NCBI GenBank assembly: GCA_964570325.1
Contig: CAZMXS010000051.1
Location: 1-33,821 of the forward strand
Length of the DNA: 33,821 bases
From: CAZMXS01 sp964570325
GTDB lineage: Bacteria > Verrucomicrobiota > Kiritimatiellia > CAIQIC01 > CAZMXS01
Reading direction: 5' to 3'
Shown here: in pieces, positions 25,246-33,169 of the stretch
Layout: each line of letters starts with the position of its first letter
How positions within the stretch are numbered: the stretch's first letter is position 1
Translations under genes and position numbers: made by a program
The notes under the pieces: generated by a model
Told to the model about the DNA's origin: nothing
Seen by the model: the letters and a program-made list of their open reading frames with translations, nothing else
Database searches by the model: none

Positions 25246-26337
25246 ATGAATAAAGGTCTAATCCATCTGGCCAGGACCGTCGCGCTGACGGCACTGGTTG
25301 GCGGTTGCGCGAAGAAGACGGTTGAACAGAAAGCGGTTATTCGTCCTGTGGTAACCTATACCGTGCAGGCCCCGGAGGCCGGGCGGGTGCGCGTATTTTC
25401 CGGCACCGCGCGCGCGGGCGTGCAGACGCCGATCAGTTTTCGGGTGGGCGGTGAAATCATGGAACTGCCCGCCCGGATGGGTATGCAAGTTAAAGCGGGT
25501 GATTTGATCGCAAAACTGGATCCGAAGGATTATGAACTTCAGGTCAAACAGAATGAGGCGCAGTTGGCGCAAGCCGAGGCGCAGTTCGAGCAGGCGAAGG
25601 CCAATTACGAGCGCACCCGCCAGCTCTATGAAACCAAGAGCGTCAGCAAATCGGAACTGGACGGGCAGGAAGCGAGTTTCAAATCCGCCGCGGCGCAGGT
25701 GCAGTCGGCGCTTAAAGGTTTGGAACTCTCACGCCAGCAACTGGGCTACTGCACCCTGATGGCTCCGATCGCCGGATCGCTCGACCAGGTGCCGGTTGAA
25801 GTGCATCAAACCGTCAGCGCCGGCCAGACAATCGCCATGCTCAGCGCGGGCGATAACATTGATGTCAGCATTGGGATCCCCGAGGCGTTGGTGTCCCGCG
25901 TGAACGTCGGCGACACGGCGCAGGTCAAGTTCGACGCCATTCCCGACGCCCAATTCACGGCGCGGGTGAGCGAAGTCAGCACCGCGGCCGGCGAATCGCG
26001 GGCCTATCCGGTCAAAATCCGGATTGTCGGCAAGGACGAACGGATTCGGCCCGGCATGGTGGCCTCGGCCACGTTTTCATTCAAAGGTGACACGGGCGAT
26101 TCCGCGATCACGGTCCCGCCCGTGGCGGTTGTTCCACTGCCGGATGGGCGCCGGTTTGTCTGGGTTTACGCGGCCGATCAGGGAACGGTGACCCGCCGTT
26201 TCGTGCAGGTCGGCAGTCTTACTTCGGAGGGGCTGCAAATCATGGAAGGGCTGCAGCCCGGTGAGGTGATTATCATCCGCGGCGTGCATCGCCTCGAAGA
26301 AGGGATGAAAGTCAAGTTGTTGCCGGCGCAAGACTGA
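25246..26337 (+). CDS. RND efflux periplasmic adaptor lipoprotein (MFP family)
   Basis: This 363-residue adaptor belongs to the second pump. Its lipoprotein signal has the lipobox LVGGC (Cys21), so it should be anchored by lipid rather than by a membrane helix. The domain order is classical. Lipoyl half-motifs come first (GGEIMELPARMGMQVKAGD; LIAKLDPKDYEL), then a helical hairpin at about 100-160 (QNEAQLAQAEAQFEQAKANY) and the second lipoyl half (LGYCTLMAPIAGSLDQ). A beta-barrel (AQVKFDAIPDAQFTARV) and a membrane-proximal domain (ITVPPVAVVPLPDGRRFVWV) follow. AGGAG lies ten bases before the ATG. The stop is 26 bp from the permease start. Confidence 0.95.
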   Translation: MNKGLIHLARTVALTALVGGCAKKTVEQKAVIRPVVTYTVQAPEAGRVRVFSGTARAGVQTPISFRVGGEIMELPARMGMQVKAGDLIAKLDPKDYELQVKQNEAQLAQAEAQFEQAKANYERTRQLYETKSVSKSELDGQEASFKSAAAQVQSALKGLELSRQQLGYCTLMAPIAGSLDQVPVEVHQTVSAGQTIAMLSAGDNIDVSIGIPEALVSRVNVGDTAQVKFDAIPDAQFTARVSEVSTAAGESRAYPVKIRIVGKDERIRPGMVASATFSFKGDTGDSAITVPPVAVVPLPDGRRFVWVYAADQGTVTRRFVQVGSLTSEGLQIMEGLQPGEVIIIRGVHRLEEGMKVKLLPAQD

Positions 26338-26363
26338 ACCGGCGCGCTGGGCGGAGGAAAACC

Positions 26364-29300
26364 ATGAATATCGCAGGCTGGTGCATCAAAAACAACCGGA
26401 CGGCTGCGGTCGGTTTGCTGCTGATCGCCTGGGCTGGAATCCATACCTTCTTCACCATATCGCGGTTGGAAAACCCGGATTTCACCATCCGCATTGCGCT
26501 GATCACGACTTCCTTTCCGGGCGCCTCCCCGCAGAAGGTCGAGGAACTGGTCACCGAGAAGATCGAGAAGAAGGTCCAGGAAATGGCGGAAGTCAAATCC
26601 ATCTTCTCGCAGTCGCTAAACGGGCTTTCCATTGTGCAGGTCGAATTGCTGGCAAGTTACTATGACCTCCAGCCGATTTGGACCCGCTTGCGCAACAAGA
26701 TCAACGATATCAGGTCGGACTTGCCGGACGGCATTTATGGCCCGACGATCAATGACGAATTTGGCGACGTGTTTCCGATCGTGGTGGCCCTGACCGGCGA
26801 CGGGTTCACCTACCGCGAGATGAAAGATGCCGCCGACGATGTCCGCGACGAATTGCTGAAGGTGGCGGATGTGGCGAAGGTTGAGCTGTACGGCACGCAG
26901 GAGGAGCGGATTTTCATAGAGTTCTCCAATCAGCGGTTGGCCGATCTCGGCTACACTCCTTATCAGTTGTCGGATCTGCTTAAAGCCCAGAACGTCCTGC
27001 AACCCAGCGGCTCGGCCGTGGTGGGGCCGGAAACGGTGACCATCGAGGCCACCGGCGAGTTCAAGTCGTTGGACCAGATTCGCCAGGTTTCCCTGCGGTC
27101 GCCGGGGCAGGCCGATACGGTGTATCTGGAGGATGTCGCGACTATTCGCCGCGACTTTGTGGACCCGCCGACCACGATGACCCGATACAATGCCCAGCCG
27201 GCGATCATGCTGGGCTTGAGCATGGCGGAAGGCGGCAAGGTCACCGATATGGGGCGGGCCGTGACCGCGCGCCTGGCGGAACTGCAGGCGGAACTGCCGG
27301 TCGGCCTCGACTTGAATATGTTTCTATATCAGCCCAAATATGTTGATCGCTCCATCAACGAGCTGACGACCAATCTGGCGCAATCTTTTATTTATGTCTT
27401 TCTGGTCATGCTGGTGATCACCGGTTTGCGCACCGGCCTGGTCGCGGGTCTGTTGGTGCCGATGGCGATGCTGATGTCCATCATGCTGATGCCGCTGTTC
27501 GGCATCAAGCTGCAGAGCGTGTCCATCGCCTCGCTGATCATCGCCCTGGGCATGCTGGTGGATAACGGCATCGTCACCAGCGAAAATATCCTCGTGCGGC
27601 TCACGCAGGGCCAGGAGCGTTTCAAAGCCTGCACGGACGCCATCCGGGAACTCTGGCTGCCGTTACTGACCTCCTCGCTGACGACAATTTTCGCGTTTCT
27701 GCCGATCCTGACGGCGCAATCGGATGTCGGCGAATACTGTAGCTCGCTGTTTTGGGTCATCACGTTGACGCTGTTGAGTTCCTGGCTGCTTTCACTGACT
27801 TTCATTCCGATGCTCTGCTATTACCTCTTGAAACCGAAAACGAAGAAGCAATTGTATGACAACTTCTTCTATCGCGGCTATCGCGCGATCTTGCTCTGGT
27901 CGTTGGAACATCGGGGTGTCTTCGTGGCGGCGATGGTCGGCCTGCTGGTGTTCTCGATGTGGGGTTTCCAGTTCATCCCGACAATCTTTTTCCCGCCCAA
28001 CGAACGCGAGATGATGCTGATTGATTTCTGGCAACCCTACGGCACCGACATCCGGACCACCCGGGATCGCGTGGCGAAACTGGAGGAATTCCTGCTGGCG
28101 GACACGAACGTCGTGTCAGTCGGTTCGTTTGTCGGCGAGGGCGGCCCGCGCTGGTATTTGTCGCTCAATATTGAGCAGCAGAATGCCAACTACGCCAATG
28201 TGATCGTCAACACGCGCAAGGCCGGCGATGTGGCGGAGTTGCGGCAGCGGACACGGCGCTTCCTGGATGAGAACTTCCCGGATGCCCGCTGTACCGTCAA
28301 GGAGTTGGAAAACGGCCCGCCGGTCGGCGCGCCGATTCAGATCCGCGTTTCCGGTAAAGATATTAACACGATTTACCGCTTGCGCGACCAGATCAAGGCG
28401 ATTGTCGCCAGTGTGCCGAACACGTTGAGTATCCGCGACGATTGGGGCGAGTGGGCGAAAAAGTTGATCGTGGATGTGAACCAGGAAGAGGCCAAGCTGG
28501 CGGGCTTCACGAGTCAGGATATTGCCTCCTCGCTGCAATCGCAGATTTCCGGCGTCGAGGCCACCCAGTTCCGCGAGGGTAAGGAAATCATCCCGATCGA
28601 ACTTCGTTCCAAGGAAGCGTTTCGCGAAGACCTCGGGAAGATCGAGGGCTTGACGGTCTATTCGTATTCGTATGCGCGGCGGGTGCCGCTGCTGCAGGTG
28701 GCGAGTACGCGCCTGGCCTGGCAGCCCAGCGTGATCCAGCGGCGCGATAAAATCCGGACGATGACGATCCAGTCGGATGTGGATGGGCGTTTTGCCTCGG
28801 AAGTGCTGGCGGACATTATGCCCAAAGTGAAAGCCTTGATGGCTTCGGACACATGGCCGGCCGGATACAAGGTGGAGTTCGCCGGCGAGGATAAGGAGAG
28901 CAATGATGCCCAGGCTTCCATCTTGGTCGGCCTGCCGCTGGCGATGGGCTTGTTAATCATGTGTTTGATCTATCAGTTCAATTCGTTCCGGCGGCCGTTG
29001 ATCATTGTCCTGACCATCCCGCCCATGATGGTGGGAGTCACCTGGGGCTTGATGATCAGCAGCGCGCCATTCGGGTTCATGGCCTTCCTCGGACTCATCA
29101 GCCTGATGGGCGTCATTGTAAACAACGCGATCATGATGATTGATCGCATGGAAATCGAAAAGGCCGCCGGCCAGACGCCGCAAAATGCGATTATCGTCGC
29201 CTGCCAGCGCCGGCTGCGGCCGATCCTGTCCACCGCCACGACGACTATTATCGGCCTGCTGCCGTTGTCGCTCAACGGCGGAGAAATGTGGCGGCCGATG

Positions 29301-29444
29301 GCGAATACGATTATGTTCGGCCTGGCATTTGCGACCGTGCTGACCCTGGCGCTTTGTCCGGTGCTGTATTCGTTATTCTTCCGCGCGCCGTTTGAGGGCT
29401 ACCAGTGGGATCCGGCCGTGTTGAAGAAAAGCGCTGACGAATAG
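26364..29444 (+). CDS. RND efflux permease, AcrB/HAE1-like
   Basis: This is a 1026-residue inner-membrane permease of the second pump, of full family length. It begins with the N-terminal helix NNRTAAVGLLLIAWAGIHTF and has the two porter loops and two helix bundles of the superfamily. TM4 contains GMLVDNGIVTSENI with Asp400 followed by Asn, and TM10 contains GVIVNNAIMMIDRME near residue 920, again Asn in place of Lys. The first permease in the window has the same two substitutions, yet the two share only family-level similarity, so they are not a recent duplication. GGAGG six bases before the ATG gives strong initiation. The substrate is unknown; the linked binding-protein domain may define the signal. 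Confidence 0.96.
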   Translation: MNIAGWCIKNNRTAAVGLLLIAWAGIHTFFTISRLENPDFTIRIALITTSFPGASPQKVEELVTEKIEKKVQEMAEVKSIFSQSLNGLSIVQVELLASYYDLQPIWTRLRNKINDIRSDLPDGIYGPTINDEFGDVFPIVVALTGDGFTYREMKDAADDVRDELLKVADVAKVELYGTQEERIFIEFSNQRLADLGYTPYQLSDLLKAQNVLQPSGSAVVGPETVTIEATGEFKSLDQIRQVSLRSPGQADTVYLEDVATIRRDFVDPPTTMTRYNAQPAIMLGLSMAEGGKVTDMGRAVTARLAELQAELPVGLDLNMFLYQPKYVDRSINELTTNLAQSFIYVFLVMLVITGLRTGLVAGLLVPMAMLMSIMLMPLFGIKLQSVSIASLIIALGMLVDNGIVTSENILVRLTQGQERFKACTDAIRELWLPLLTSSLTTIFAFLPILTAQSDVGEYCSSLFWVITLTLLSSWLLSLTFIPMLCYYLLKPKTKKQLYDNFFYRGYRAILLWSLEHRGVFVAAMVGLLVFSMWGFQFIPTIFFPPNEREMMLIDFWQPYGTDIRTTRDRVAKLEEFLLADTNVVSVGSFVGEGGPRWYLSLNIEQQNANYANVIVNTRKAGDVAELRQRTRRFLDENFPDARCTVKELENGPPVGAPIQIRVSGKDINTIYRLRDQIKAIVASVPNTLSIRDDWGEWAKKLIVDVNQEEAKLAGFTSQDIASSLQSQISGVEATQFREGKEIIPIELRSKEAFREDLGKIEGLTVYSYSYARRVPLLQVASTRLAWQPSVIQRRDKIRTMTIQSDVDGRFASEVLADIMPKVKALMASDTWPAGYKVEFAGEDKESNDAQASILVGLPLAMGLLIMCLIYQFNSFRRPLIIVLTIPPMMVGVTWGLMISSAPFGFMAFLGLISLMGVIVNNAIMMIDRMEIEKAAGQTPQNAIIVACQRRLRPILSTATTTIIGLLPLSLNGGEMWRPMANTIMFGLAFATVLTLALCPVLYSLFFRAPFEGYQWDPAVLKKSADE

Positions 29445-29509
29445 GCGTGGATGGCGCCTGCGACGCGCGGAATGCCGGACGGCCACCAGCATATCGTAAA
29501 GCGGCCGCG

Positions 29510-31174
29510 TCAGGGTCGCTCGATGCGCAGTCGGTAGAATTGCGCGGCGGCCGGATTGGTCACCGGGAAATTGAGCGCTCCGCCGGTGCCGGGTTGGTTG
29601 GTTTGCCATCCTTGCCATCCCAGCGGACCGCCCGGTCCGCCACCGGCGTGGTCAATGGCATAGACGCGGCCGGTAACCGAGTATACCCGCACGGCGAGCG
29701 CCCCGGCTGACCATTCCAGTTTCGGATAATCCATGCGGTCGGTGGGCGAAGTGCCTGCGATCCACTCATCCCCATCCCGGACGCGGTCGCCGTCGCTGTC
29801 GGCGGCATTGGGCTGCGTTCCATGCGTATATTCCAGACTGTTGGGCAGACCATCGTGGTCCAGGTCGTCCGCCGCGTCATTGGTTGCCGGATTCAGGCCG
29901 TAGGTGATTTCCCAGGCGTCGGGCATGCCGTCCACATCCAGGTCCGTTGCCTCGCGGTAGCGGAAGGTGAACAGCGTTTGCGCCGCGGCTTGGTGCCCGG
30001 CGCCGTCCACGGTGGCGATGCGGAAATAGTGGATGCCCGGCGCGACAGCCGGCGGCGCACAGCGGTTCGAGACGGTTTCGATAACCGGCGCGCCCGTTGC
30101 GTTGGCGCCAAAATACCAGCGGTAGGCGGCCACGCCGGAGACGTTGTCCGTGGCGCCCGACCATTCGAAGATCGCGGCGTTGGTAAAGCTTTGCCAGGTG
30201 TCGTTGACGATGCCATGCCGCTCGACGCACTGGGTCGGATTCTGCGGTGCGACCAGGTCCACCCGCACCGTCAGCGTGGTGGGGCAAACGGCGGCATACC
30301 CCGCGAAGTCGAGTCCGACATAGAACGTGTTGGTCAGCACATATACGCCGGAGGCGGACAGAGCGAGCAGATAAGGGCTTTTTTGGTAATTCGTTCCGCC
30401 AAGTCGGATGTATTCAGGACCGGAGAAGCAGGCTTGGCTGCCGGAGGCATCGTCACAGCGCCAGAATGCAGTAGGCGTATTCGTATACCAGTTGTTGCGG
30501 CCCAGGCTGCCATTGGTGATACCGGCTGTGACGACGGGAGTGGAGGTGGCGGCCAGCGTCATGGCCGCGCCGCGCGCGAGCGGGGTGATTGTGGGCGAGC
30601 GCGAGCCCATGTCGAAACCGGCCCGTTCATAGCACCACAGCATCAAGCCATCGCAGCGAAACTGGTCAGGCCGGGCGCCGGCCGGATCGCGGGGTTCGCA
30701 GCCGGTCGGGGACCAGATGCTCGTAAATACGAAGGGTTTGCCGAGATTCATTTTGGCTTCGGCAACGATGTTATCGCGCACGGCGCGGGACATGTAAGCC
30801 GGATTGCCGGCGAAATCCTGTTTCCCGTGCATGTTGCGCGGGCCGGCGCCTTTGGAACGCGCGCCCCAGTAATCGTCGTCGTCGCTGGAGTCAAGGAAAC
30901 GCCAGGCATCGGTCGCCTCATCGAAGGAGTCGAAACAGACCAGTTGGTCCGTGCCGCGGGCTTGAATGACTGCATGCGTCCGCCACCACTTGCCGGTGGC
31001 GGGATCAATCTCGTCGCTTTCGAGCCAGCCGACATAGATGCCGGCATGAGTGACATTGTTGGCGCGGATGACGGCATCACCCTTTTCTGCGCGGGGTTGC
31101 ACGCCGGCGGCCGCGGAGGCGGCGTGGAGCGCGCAGCCGATGGCGATGAGCCGGAAAAGGGCGCGCGTGATCAT
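29510..31174 (-). CDS. Secreted protein with a permuted NlpC/P60-like domain, calcium-type repeats and C-terminal module
   Basis: The 554-residue product has a signal peptide (MITRALFRLIAIGCALHAASA). Residues 30-195 look like the circularly permuted NlpC/P60 or YiiX/YaeF-type papain fold. The His motif THAGIYVGW (His43) and THAVIQA (His67) come before the Cys motif FRCDGLMLWCYERAG (Cys174), the reverse of ordinary NlpC/P60. Such proteins act as peptidases, amidases or acyltransferases; activity here is inferred. Ig-like sequence follows (to about 420), then Asp-rich thrombospondin-3-like repeats (DLDVDGMPDAWE, DLDHDGLPNSLE, DSDGDRVRDGDE). The last 60 residues form the shared ending module (QFYRLRIERP). 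The start overlaps the upstream gene's stop as ATGA. Confidence 0.78.
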   Translation of the reverse strand: MITRALFRLIAIGCALHAASAAAGVQPRAEKGDAVIRANNVTHAGIYVGWLESDEIDPATGKWWRTHAVIQARGTDQLVCFDSFDEATDAWRFLDSSDDDDYWGARSKGAGPRNMHGKQDFAGNPAYMSRAVRDNIVAEAKMNLGKPFVFTSIWSPTGCEPRDPAGARPDQFRCDGLMLWCYERAGFDMGSRSPTITPLARGAAMTLAATSTPVVTAGITNGSLGRNNWYTNTPTAFWRCDDASGSQACFSGPEYIRLGGTNYQKSPYLLALSASGVYVLTNTFYVGLDFAGYAAVCPTTLTVRVDLVAPQNPTQCVERHGIVNDTWQSFTNAAIFEWSGATDNVSGVAAYRWYFGANATGAPVIETVSNRCAPPAVAPGIHYFRIATVDGAGHQAAAQTLFTFRYREATDLDVDGMPDAWEITYGLNPATNDAADDLDHDGLPNSLEYTHGTQPNAADSDGDRVRDGDEWIAGTSPTDRMDYPKLEWSAGALAVRVYSVTGRVYAIDHAGGGPGGPLGWQGWQTNQPGTGGALNFPVTNPAAAQFYRLRIERP

Positions 31175-32115
31175 GATGAATCACGCTCCAATCGCGCGGC
31201 GGTGTCCAGCAGACTGGTCCGCACATACTCGTCCTGAACGAGCTCGGCGCGACGCCGGCAGGCAGCCGCGCCAGGCTGGAAATCAGCGGTCAGCATGGCG
31301 CGCCCAATGTAAACCAATACGGCCTCGTCGCATTCGCTGGCCATGGCATCTGCCAGCGCCATGGCCCCCGCAGGCGTCCGCAGCCGGCCGATGGCTTCGG
31401 CGGCGGCCTTGCGCATGTCCGGCGTGGCGACCGGGTCGGAGAGCATCTGGCGCAATTCCGGCAGCACCGCGGTTTGCTGCGCTTCGCCCAGGGCAAGCGC
31501 GAGATGCATGGCAACCAGCTCGTTGTGCCGGCCCGTTTCCGGTCGCTGTGCCCGGCACTGTCGCAATGCCTGGAGCATCCACGCCGCCGCGTCCGGATCG
31601 GCCTGCGCGGCCAGCGAATGCGCGGCGGTGATGCGCATCAGGTAATCGCCATGCGCGAAACAGTCTTGCAGGATCGGAATGGCCGCGGGGAGTCGGTAGA
31701 AACGCAGGGCGTAGGCCGCGGCGTATTGCAGTCCGGGATCAGTGGCGCGCGCCAGCAGGTTCAGGATGGCGGGGCCCAGCCGTTGTTCCGGATCGGCGGC
31801 GCCGATCGAATGCAAGGCGCGGATGCGCACGGCGCGATCCTCCCTGGGATCCTGGGCCAGTTGCAACAACTGCTCCGCCACGGCCGCATGGCCGGTTGAG
31901 GCAGGCTGAAGGGCCCGTTCAATCCATTCCAAACGCTGATCAGGCGCGGATCCGCGATCCGAAATGACGGCGTTATTAGCGGTTTGTGGTGCAGGGCCAA
32001 CCGGCGACAGCAGGTATCGTCCGGCGGCCCCGAACGCCAACCCGATGCCCATGGCCGCTGCCAGCAGGCGCCACCGCGGCCTGCGCCCGCCGCGCTTCAT
32101 TTCGTTGGTTTGCAT
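31171..32115 (-). CDS. Membrane-anchored HEAT-repeat protein
   Basis: The product from the chosen start is 314 residues with one membrane helix near residues 15-35 (RLLAAAMGIGLAFGAAGRYLL). The rest is alpha-helical with HEAT-like repeats. Examples are VRIRALHSIGAADPEQRLGP, LQYAAAYALRFYRLPAAIPI, LMRITAAHSLAAQADPDAAA, and DMRKAAAEAIGRLRTPAGAM. HEAT solenoids are protein-binding scaffolds, here probably on the periplasmic side. The ATG at 32115 is preferred because the residues before it look non-coding. The ATG at 32199, with AAAGGG upstream, would add a 28-residue tail and cannot be excluded. The gene is coupled by ATGA to the permuted-NlpC/P60 gene, suggesting the two act together. Confidence 0.75.
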   Translation of the reverse strand: MQTNEMKRGGRRPRWRLLAAAMGIGLAFGAAGRYLLSPVGPAPQTANNAVISDRGSAPDQRLEWIERALQPASTGHAAVAEQLLQLAQDPREDRAVRIRALHSIGAADPEQRLGPAILNLLARATDPGLQYAAAYALRFYRLPAAIPILQDCFAHGDYLMRITAAHSLAAQADPDAAAWMLQALRQCRAQRPETGRHNELVAMHLALALGEAQQTAVLPELRQMLSDPVATPDMRKAAAEAIGRLRTPAGAMALADAMASECDEAVLVYIGRAMLTADFQPGAAACRRRAELVQDEYVRTSLLDTAARLERDSS

Positions 32116-32395
32116 TTCGATTTGCTCACTACCATACAGATCGAACGCGGCTTTCGTCAAACCGCCACCCCCGGAACATGGCCGCACCCCTCTTGGCATC
32201 AGACCCTTTGAGCCCGTTTTTTTTCATCACCGGCAATCTGATGCCCATTTGCGCGATCGCGTGAATAAGCCTCAGATTGGTGGCGGGAGAATCGGAGTTG
32301 AATTGTGGCTGGGTTAAAGGCGAGTTCGTGTATAGTGAGCGGCATGGCGTGCCGGAGTTAGCGAAGTGGACTGGAACCAGCGTGAGAGGTGCGGG
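32116..32395. other. 280-bp divergent intergenic region
   Basis: This region separates the HEAT-protein gene (-) from the 32,396 gene (+). It holds an eight-base T-run (32217-32224), a 46-bp dyad, and a TATAGT at 32331-32336 (five-of-six -10 match on the plus strand, no clear -35). It is the likely site of control for both operons. Confidence 0.5.
32234..32279. promoter_or_regulatory. 46-bp concentric dyad in the divergent intergenic region
   Basis: Perfect arms CAATCTGA (32234-32241) and TCAGATTG (32272-32279) and a central perfect palindrome CGCGATCGCG (32252-32261) share the same axis at 32256/32257. Between them 5 of 10 positions also pair, giving 18 of 23 in all. It may bind a regulator or form a long hairpin. 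Confidence 0.5.
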
Positions 32396-33169
32396 ATGCG
32401 ATCAACCGCTGCGATGTGGGCGATAGGGCTGATGGGATGGTGGGCAATGGCGGATGGGGGAATGGCGGTGGAAGTCACCTGGGACGAAGTTGTCGCGGCC
32501 GGTCAGACGGCGCGGCTGGAACCGGCGCGGTGGCGGGCGGTGGTTGAAAAAGCCAGGCAGGCCGGTTGGACCGCGGCGCAGGCCGCCGCCACGCTGCATC
32601 CGGCGCTCGCCGCGCAACAGGACGGACTGGATGGCGAGTTGATTCTGGCGCGCGTGGAGGCCGGTTTGGCCGAGCGCGCGCTGCCGGAGGAAGTGCGGCA
32701 GGCTGCCTCGCGGCGACTGGAGTGCTTGCGAATTGCGCAACCACTGACGCAACAGGCCGGCGGCGACGCAGAACTGCAGGCCGCAATGACGTTGGCTCTG
32801 GAGAGCGGCGTGGACGAAGCGGCGATTCAAGCTGTGTTAAGCCGGGACAGCGGCGGATCGGACCGCATGCCGACTGTCATGGAAGCGGCCGCCGCCATGA
32901 CCTTAGCCGGGGTTGATGGACCGACCGTGTGCGATTTGATGGGTGACTATGTTGAGCGCAAATTGCGGCGCTCTGAAATTCTGCGCGCGACGCGGTTTGT
33001 CATTCAGCGGCGCCGTGCCGGGAACGACGGCAAGTCCATCCGCCGCGAATTGTGGGGCGCCGCGGTCAATGACGCCGCGGCAGTGGGCGCCACCGATGGC
33101 GCATCGCGGCGCCTGCGCCGGGGCGGCAGCGCATCGGGTGGCGGATCAGACCACAATAATAGCCGATGA
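32396..33169 (+). CDS. Secreted alpha-helical protein of unknown function
   Basis: The 257-residue product has a signal peptide (MRSTAAMWAIGLMGWWAMA, cleavage probably near Gly-Gly-Met-Ala). It is almost wholly helical with Ala-rich segments. The last 30 residues are a low-complexity Gly/Ser/Arg tail. Two regions show a loose three-helix pattern (about 25-125 and 130-225), possibly an internal duplication. I do not recognise the family. The ATG at 32396 is preferred because GAGAGG precedes it by six bases and a signal peptide follows at once; a GTG at 32366 would add ten residues. The stop overlaps the next start (ATGA), so it is coupled to the outer-membrane barrel gene and may assist that protein in the periplasm. 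Confidence 0.7.
   Translation: MRSTAAMWAIGLMGWWAMADGGMAVEVTWDEVVAAGQTARLEPARWRAVVEKARQAGWTAAQAAATLHPALAAQQDGLDGELILARVEAGLAERALPEEVRQAASRRLECLRIAQPLTQQAGGDAELQAAMTLALESGVDEAAIQAVLSRDSGGSDRMPTVMEAAAAMTLAGVDGPTVCDLMGDYVERKLRRSEILRATRFVIQRRRAGNDGKSIRRELWGAAVNDAAAVGATDGASRRLRRGGSASGGGSDHNNSR

Noticed and set aside
1067..29444. Asn in place of the second TM4 Asp and of the TM10 Lys in both RND permeases
   Set aside because: Both permeases share the change and, from general knowledge of the family, LVDN/VNNAI variants are widespread, so it is not evidence of a defective or novel pump.
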